Of a stretch of DNA of 64,000 bases, positions 60,387 through 64,000 are shown piece by piece. The notes beneath the pieces are model-generated. The model made no database searches and was not told the origin of the DNA. It saw only the letters and a program-made list of their open reading frames with translations. Source of the DNA: Arthrobacter rhizosphaerae (GTDB taxonomy: Bacteria; Actinomycetota; Actinomycetes; Actinomycetales; Micrococcaceae); the NCBI RefSeq assembly GCF_023062595.1, contig NZ_JALLAN010000022.1, forward strand, positions 18,959 through 82,958, read 5' to 3'. Positions within the stretch are counted from its first letter, which is position 1. Every line of letters begins with the position of its first letter. A program made the translations under genes and the position numbers.

Positions 60387-61892
60387 TCAGGCGTCGGCGT
60401 GGAGGAACTGCTGCAATGAGTCCTCTCCCAAGGTCTGACCGGCGTGCTCGAAGTACGAGTGGCGGCACGGAGCATAAGGCGGGGTTGAGTGCGGCAGCTG
60501 CTTTTCCGAGTTCAGCGCGGGCAAATTCAGCGTGCGTTTTAGATTCCTGGGCCAGTTAGGTGGTTCCCAGTCCTGCTGTTCGCTTCTGTAGTGCCGCCCG
60601 GAGGGTGAGGTCCATCCGGGAGGTTCGTTCTTTGCCGCCGCTGTGGGGGTCCAGGTGCTGGCGTGCTTGAGCCGGTGGTGTTTGGGGCAGGGCTGTCCGA
60701 GGTTGTTGATACCGGTGGTTCCGCCCTTGTGCCAGGCGAGGAGGTGGTCTGCTTCGTTGTCCAGCGAGTGGTTGCTACAACCCGGGAAGGGGCATTTTCC
60801 GTCGCGCAACCGGAGCCAGTTGCGCATGGCTTTAGTGAGCCGGTAGCTTGTGCGGCCGATTTCCAGCGGCGCACCATCGCGCGGATCGACCAGGACCCGG
60901 TAAAACGAGTCGGCGCCGTTGGCAACAAGGCCCCTGGCCATGGAGGCTGGGATCGGACCGTACCCGTCGAGCATCGCAGGCTCATCGGTGGCACCGAGCA
61001 GCGAAAACACGGGCACCGTCACCAGGACCTGCGCGCGAGGGGGCGGGACATGCCCGGGCCGCATGCCAGCGCTCCCAGTGCTCAGCACGCCCGCAGCCAG
61101 CACATCGGCCCGCAACTGGGGGAGGGTCCTCGACTCGTCGGGTCCCTGTAGGCCCCTTGCGACGGCAGTGGTGCGGTTCCAGATCCCATTGGCTGTGGCT
61201 GCAGGCAGATAGACAGACAGCCACGCCATGCCGTCGTGATCGGGCGTGTACTCCACGCGCCGGTCCAAGGCACCTTTGGCGTGCCGCTTTTCGATGCTTT
61301 CAGCGTGGTGGCGTTCGCGCCAAGTGCGGGCCTTGTGACGGAACCGCGATGCCGGCAGTTCCCCGGGAGGGCAGCCACGGGCCGGATGGGGCGCCTCAGG
61401 ATCCAGGAAATGTGCTTCCAATGCCCCTGCTCCAACGGGATCAAGACAGGCTGCTTCATCGATCATGGCCCGGGCATGCTGCCAGGAAATGCTGCCGGCC
61501 TGCAGTGCAGAAAGGGTCAGCGGCAATGTGGTGGTGAGTGCATGGGCCTGGTCCAGCAACGCTCCAGCGGCGCGTTCGCCGATGGTCAGCACGCACGCGA
61601 CCTCAGCGGTGACAGACATTTCCCGGGCCGCGGCATCCTGCGCTGACGCAACTGGTGAGGCGAGGGAAGCGGCCGTCTCCGTGTATGTCGCAGCAGCCGC
61701 GGCCTTAAGAGCAGCCATCTGCGCCTCGGACCTGGAGACCCGGGCGAGGATATCCAGGCAGCCGTGGGCCAAGCCGCCCAGCGGATCTGGAGCAGATGAC
61801 GGCCCGGCTCCAGAGTCAGCTACTTCGGCAGTAAGCACAGCAATGGCAGCCTCGATGGCGTCAAACGCCCCCACCACTGCTCCGCCGTCCAT
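60387..61892 (-). CDS. DUF222/HNH endonuclease (13E12 repeat family)
   Basis: Protein of about 501 residues of the actinobacterial DUF222-HNH family (the group that includes the mycobacterial 13E12 repeat). The long helical N-terminal DUF222 region runs to about residue 330. The HNH nuclease motif follows: KCPFPGCSN, then NEADHLLAWHKGGTT and LGQPCPKHHRLKH. Start choice between ATG 61892 and TTG 61910 is uncertain. These genes are often multicopy and strain-variable, suggesting a selfish or repeat-associated nature, although no transposase is near. Confidence 0.88.
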   Translation of the reverse strand: MDGGAVVGAFDAIEAAIAVLTAEVADSGAGPSSAPDPLGGLAHGCLDILARVSRSEAQMAALKAAAAATYTETAASLASPVASAQDAAAREMSVTAEVACVLTIGERAAGALLDQAHALTTTLPLTLSALQAGSISWQHARAMIDEAACLDPVGAGALEAHFLDPEAPHPARGCPPGELPASRFRHKARTWRERHHAESIEKRHAKGALDRRVEYTPDHDGMAWLSVYLPAATANGIWNRTTAVARGLQGPDESRTLPQLRADVLAAGVLSTGSAGMRPGHVPPPRAQVLVTVPVFSLLGATDEPAMLDGYGPIPASMARGLVANGADSFYRVLVDPRDGAPLEIGRTSYRLTKAMRNWLRLRDGKCPFPGCSNHSLDNEADHLLAWHKGGTTGINNLGQPCPKHHRLKHASTWTPTAAAKNEPPGWTSPSGRHYRSEQQDWEPPNWPRNLKRTLNLPALNSEKQLPHSTPPYAPCRHSYFEHAGQTLGEDSLQQFLHADA

Positions 61893-61928
61893 GCCTCCAT
61901 CATCTTGCAAGGGTCCGACATTTTAGCG

Positions 61929-62738
61929 TTAGCGTCTCGTGTAGCCCATGTTCGCGCTGATCTGCAGCCCTGCCTGCTTCAATGCCTCAACGAGACCCGG
62001 CGTCTTCTCAGGATCAAAACGGAAAGCAGGCCCGGAAATACTGACGGCGCCGATTACCATTCCCACATGGTTGTACACGGGAACAGCCATGGAGTTGAGT
62101 CCGATCTCGAACTCTTCCCGGGCAACGCCGTAGCCCTGGCGGGAAACGTCCAGCAGTTGCTTTTCCAGCTTTCCCCTGTTGGTGAAGGTCCGGGGAGTCC
62201 TGGCAGGCAGGCCGGTCTCCTTCAGGATCTGCTCTCTCTCGTCGGCCGAGAGCGCCGCCAGCAGGACCTTTCCACTGGAGGTGGCGTGAAGTGGCGTGAG
62301 ACTGCCCACCCAGTCGTAGGTAGCCAATGTTGAGGGGCCCATCGCCTGGTCCACATTCACGGCGTAGTTGGATCGCAGAACGGCCAGGTTTACAGTTTCC
62401 TTGTATTGCTCCGCCAGGCTTTCCAGCACAGGGCGGGCCTCCCGGACCAGGCTCAGTCTGCCGGGGATGGAGCTGGCCAGCCTCAGGATTCCGAAGCCCA
62501 GCTGGTACTTTCCGCGTTCGCTGTTCTGGTAGACCATCTCCCTGCTCACCAGCGAGCCGAGCAGCCGCGAAGCAGTGGATTTGTGAATGTGCATCTCTTC
62601 GGCGATTTCGCTCACGCCGGCATGGCCGTCGCGAGCGAGGATTTCCAGTACAGCCAATGCCCTGTCTACGGACTGAACGCCGCCGTGCTGCCCGCCCTCA
62701 GCGTCAATGTCAGATTCAGGGTCAGTGTTTGCAGCCAT
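61929..62738 (-). CDS. IclR family transcriptional regulator
   Basis: Repressor/activator of 269 residues. The N-terminal winged helix (SVDRALAVLEILARDGHAGVSEIAEEMHIHKSTASRLLGSL) is followed by the IclR effector domain (HATSSGKVLLAALSADEREQIL and GVAREEFEIGLNSMAVPVYN). Such regulators often control aromatic or carboxylic acid catabolism, but the target genes are not evident. It is divergent from the tiny ORF at 62987, so it may control that unit or genes beyond the window. Confidence 0.93.
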   Translation of the reverse strand: MAANTDPESDIDAEGGQHGGVQSVDRALAVLEILARDGHAGVSEIAEEMHIHKSTASRLLGSLVSREMVYQNSERGKYQLGFGILRLASSIPGRLSLVREARPVLESLAEQYKETVNLAVLRSNYAVNVDQAMGPSTLATYDWVGSLTPLHATSSGKVLLAALSADEREQILKETGLPARTPRTFTNRGKLEKQLLDVSRQGYGVAREEFEIGLNSMAVPVYNHVGMVIGAVSISGPAFRFDPEKTPGLVEALKQAGLQISANMGYTRR

Positions 62739-62986
62739 GATCCATGCTCTTGAGTAGTTTCTGGCGCCCGCAGACCCGACAAAAGGCCGCCTCTAGCGTT
62801 ACCTCGATTAGTTCCACAGTTTGATCCTAGACCGGGAAGTACGACGAAGCTGACATTGCGTGGCGGTTTGACGCGCAGATCAAATCCGCGGATTCTTTGC
62901 ATCTCCGCGCGGGCATTCCGTCGAGGCCTCAGCCGTGCGACACTTGAGAAATCGATCGGCCTGGGGGACCAAGTCAGGAGATTATT

Positions 62987-63094
62987 GTGGCGGGATGGGC
63001 GTACCTTATAGCCGGAATTATGACCGTGGACGCAGCCTTGCTGGCACTGATTCTGCTCAGCGTGAAGTGGCCTAAACTCCGGAAACGGAGGTAG
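62987..63094 (+). CDS. very small membrane protein (35 residues)
   Basis: GTG at 62987 is preceded by AGGAG at 62976-62980 with ideal six-base spacing. It encodes 35 residues: a short start (MAGWAY), one hydrophobic helix (LIAGIMTVDAALLALILLSV) and a basic end (KWPKLRKRR) before TAG at 63092. A helix plus positive border is the form of a small membrane-protein subunit or transporter partner. It lies between divergent IclR and convergent GntR-type genes. No family is recognised. Confidence 0.6.
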   Translation: MAGWAYLIAGIMTVDAALLALILLSVKWPKLRKRR

Positions 63095-63101
63095 CGACTG
63101 G

Positions 63102-63788
63102 CTACAGAACCTTGCGGATTGTCTGCTCAAAGCTCGTTACATGGTGAAGGGCAAGCTCACCTGCTTTGTCGGCGTCACCCTCAGCCACCGCCTTTAGTAA
63201 GTCCACATGCTCGGTGATGTGGCCGCTGACCGACGGGACTTTGTCCAACACAAGGCACCAGATACGCGTCGCGAGGTTGTCGTAGCGGATCAGGGTGTCT
63301 TCCAGATGAGGATTGGCAGCAGCCTTGTAAATCAACCTATGCACTGTCAGGTCATACCGCATGAGATCCCGGGACTCCGCGGGGCTGGGGTCCATTGTGG
63401 CGATGGTTGTTGCCGTGGCAAGGAGCTCCTGCCGCATTTGGGCGCTTGCCCTCTTTGCGGCGCGACGTGCAGCGAGCGGCTCCAGGAGTTCACGGATCTC
63501 GGAGACATCGGCCAGCTCGGTGAAGTCCACGCTGGTGGCGAACGTACCGCGTCGCGGGTAGGAGACCACCAGATGGTCGATTTCAAGACGTTTGATGGCC
63601 TCCCTTACGGGTGTGCGGCCATAGCCAAGTTCAGCCGCCAGCTGTCCGTCGTTGATCGGCTCGCCGGGCCTGATTTCGAGCATGATCAGCTTGTCGCGCA
63701 ACTGCCGGTAGGCTGCCTCTGCCTGGGACAGGACGGCATCTTCTGCTGCCGGCGGTAGGACGGGAAGTGCGTTCAAAGGACTCTCCAT
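63102..63788 (-). CDS. GntR family transcriptional regulator (FCD type)
   Basis: FadR-subfamily regulator, 228 residues. The N-terminal winged helix (RPGEPINDGQLAAELGYGRTPVREAIKRLEIDHLV) is followed by an all-helical FCD ligand domain with DLMRYDLTVHRLIYKAAANPHL and a closing HITEHVDLLKAVAEGDADKAGELALHH segment; the Asp and His residues form the expected metal/carboxylate pocket. A TGATATATCA palindrome upstream is a plausible autoregulatory operator. Targets probably lie to the right of the window. Confidence 0.93.
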   Translation of the reverse strand: MESPLNALPVLPPAAEDAVLSQAEAAYRQLRDKLIMLEIRPGEPINDGQLAAELGYGRTPVREAIKRLEIDHLVVSYPRRGTFATSVDFTELADVSEIRELLEPLAARRAAKRASAQMRQELLATATTIATMDPSPAESRDLMRYDLTVHRLIYKAAANPHLEDTLIRYDNLATRIWCLVLDKVPSVSGHITEHVDLLKAVAEGDADKAGELALHHVTSFEQTIRKVL

Positions 63789-63871
63789 TCCTCGGTATCT
63801 GGCCCAAGCGGAATCTTGGTCGAGCTTAGTGACTCTGCTGTAATTCCAATCCTAACATCGCGCCGGAGAAT

Positions 63872-63881
63872 TGATATATCA
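63872..63881. promoter_or_regulatory. putative operator of the GntR/FCD regulator
   Basis: Perfect 10-base palindrome TGATATATCA, flanked by near-symmetric AAT/GT bases, about 85 bases upstream of the regulator start. FCD-type GntR proteins commonly bind short AT-rich palindromes of this kind. Confidence 0.45.
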
Positions 63882-64000
63882 GTCCGTCTCCTACATGTGC
63901 GGGTGAACCGGAAGTGGTCACGCACCGGATCATTTCCATTGCACAGACGCTGGGCGGAGAAACCCTCTTCACCACACAGGGGGATGCCAACCCGCATCCG
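63875..64000 (+). pseudogene. fragment of a SipW-type signal peptidase I gene (truncated)
   Basis: From a TGA at 63872 the frame is open to the right edge. Its end reads EPEVVTHRIIS... and LFTTQGDANPHP, which matches the substrate-site VTHRV and TQGDAN blocks of signal peptidase I (SipW type). The N-terminal region with the catalytic Ser (TGSM) is absent upstream, so in this frame the gene is cut at its 5' end. A start codon with a ribosome site was not found. It may be a decayed gene or a frameshifted copy. Confidence 0.35.

Noticed and set aside
62868..62885. TTTGA-N8-TCAAA inverted repeat upstream of the iclR gene
   Set aside because: The repeat is short, the flanks are not symmetric, and it is far from the regulator start; too weak to call as an operator.
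1..64000. CRISPR arrays, insertion sequences, prophage or rRNA genes
   Set aside because: No regularly spaced repeats, transposase or integrase motifs, phage structural genes or rRNA sequence were seen on either strand.

Overview
The window is chromosomal DNA of a high-GC actinobacterium, most likely of the Arthrobacter/Pseudarthrobacter group (Micrococcaceae). Evidence: strong GC bias at third codon positions, many GTG and TTG starts, two mycothiol-dependent enzymes (Mca and MscR), DUF4307, DUF501 and DUF222-HNH proteins, and blocks of gene order shared with Mycobacterium. No phage, insertion sequence or CRISPR array was seen. It is mostly core genome.

Layout: a 5'-truncated YihY/BrkB membrane protein and an alpha/beta hydrolase lie at 1-1.8 kb. 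The sdhCDAB respiratory operon follows on the minus strand (1.9-5.5 kb). Next come a GDP-mannose pyrophosphorylase, an M20 amidohydrolase and an OhrR-type regulator with Ohr and a CurA-type oxidoreductase (5.7-10.1 kb). At 10.4-20.6 kb is a nucleoside uptake and salvage block: BMP lipoprotein, double ATPase, two permeases, cytidine deaminase, thymidine phosphorylase, two DedA proteins and adenosine deaminase. At 20.6-28.3 kb is mazG-eno-ftsB-like-DUF501-ppx, the same order as Mycobacterium Rv1021-Rv1026, followed by a mycosin-like protease and a type II NADH dehydrogenase.

An ACT-GNAT fusion and a tRNA with anticodon UAA (29.4 kb) precede a branched-chain amino-acid type transporter split into convergent units: livK on plus and livHMGF on minus. 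LivH has a signal peptide and an added extracellular domain. Then come a Bax inhibitor-1 protein, a thiolase, galK-galT with a divergent aldose epimerase, an AI-2E family protein, ilvA and a rhomboid protease (35.7-45.1 kb). At 45.1-53.9 kb greA, DUF4307, mca, a small membrane protein, a DUF255 thioredoxin protein, a hemolysin III protein, a short Z-prenyl synthase and PIN-PhoH follow the Mycobacterium Rv1080c-Rv1095 order, with a HAD phosphatase inserted. The last 10 kb is more accessory: GNAT, hypotheticals, an orphan prepilin peptidase, a lipoprotein, a Nudix enzyme, mscR with a metallo-hydrolase, a DUF222-HNH protein, and IclR and GntR regulators around a tiny membrane ORF. The right edge looks like a broken signal-peptidase gene.

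The most interesting signals are regulatory and architectural rather than a new defence or mobile system: matched CRP/GlxR-type sites before both liv units, a near-perfect Rex site before ndh, a perfect palindrome before the OhrR gene, a UAA-anticodon tRNA lacking the long variable arm expected of tRNA-Leu, the LivH and ACT-GNAT fusions, and an unlisted 35-residue membrane ORF. Family names were assigned by reading motifs; no database search was run.
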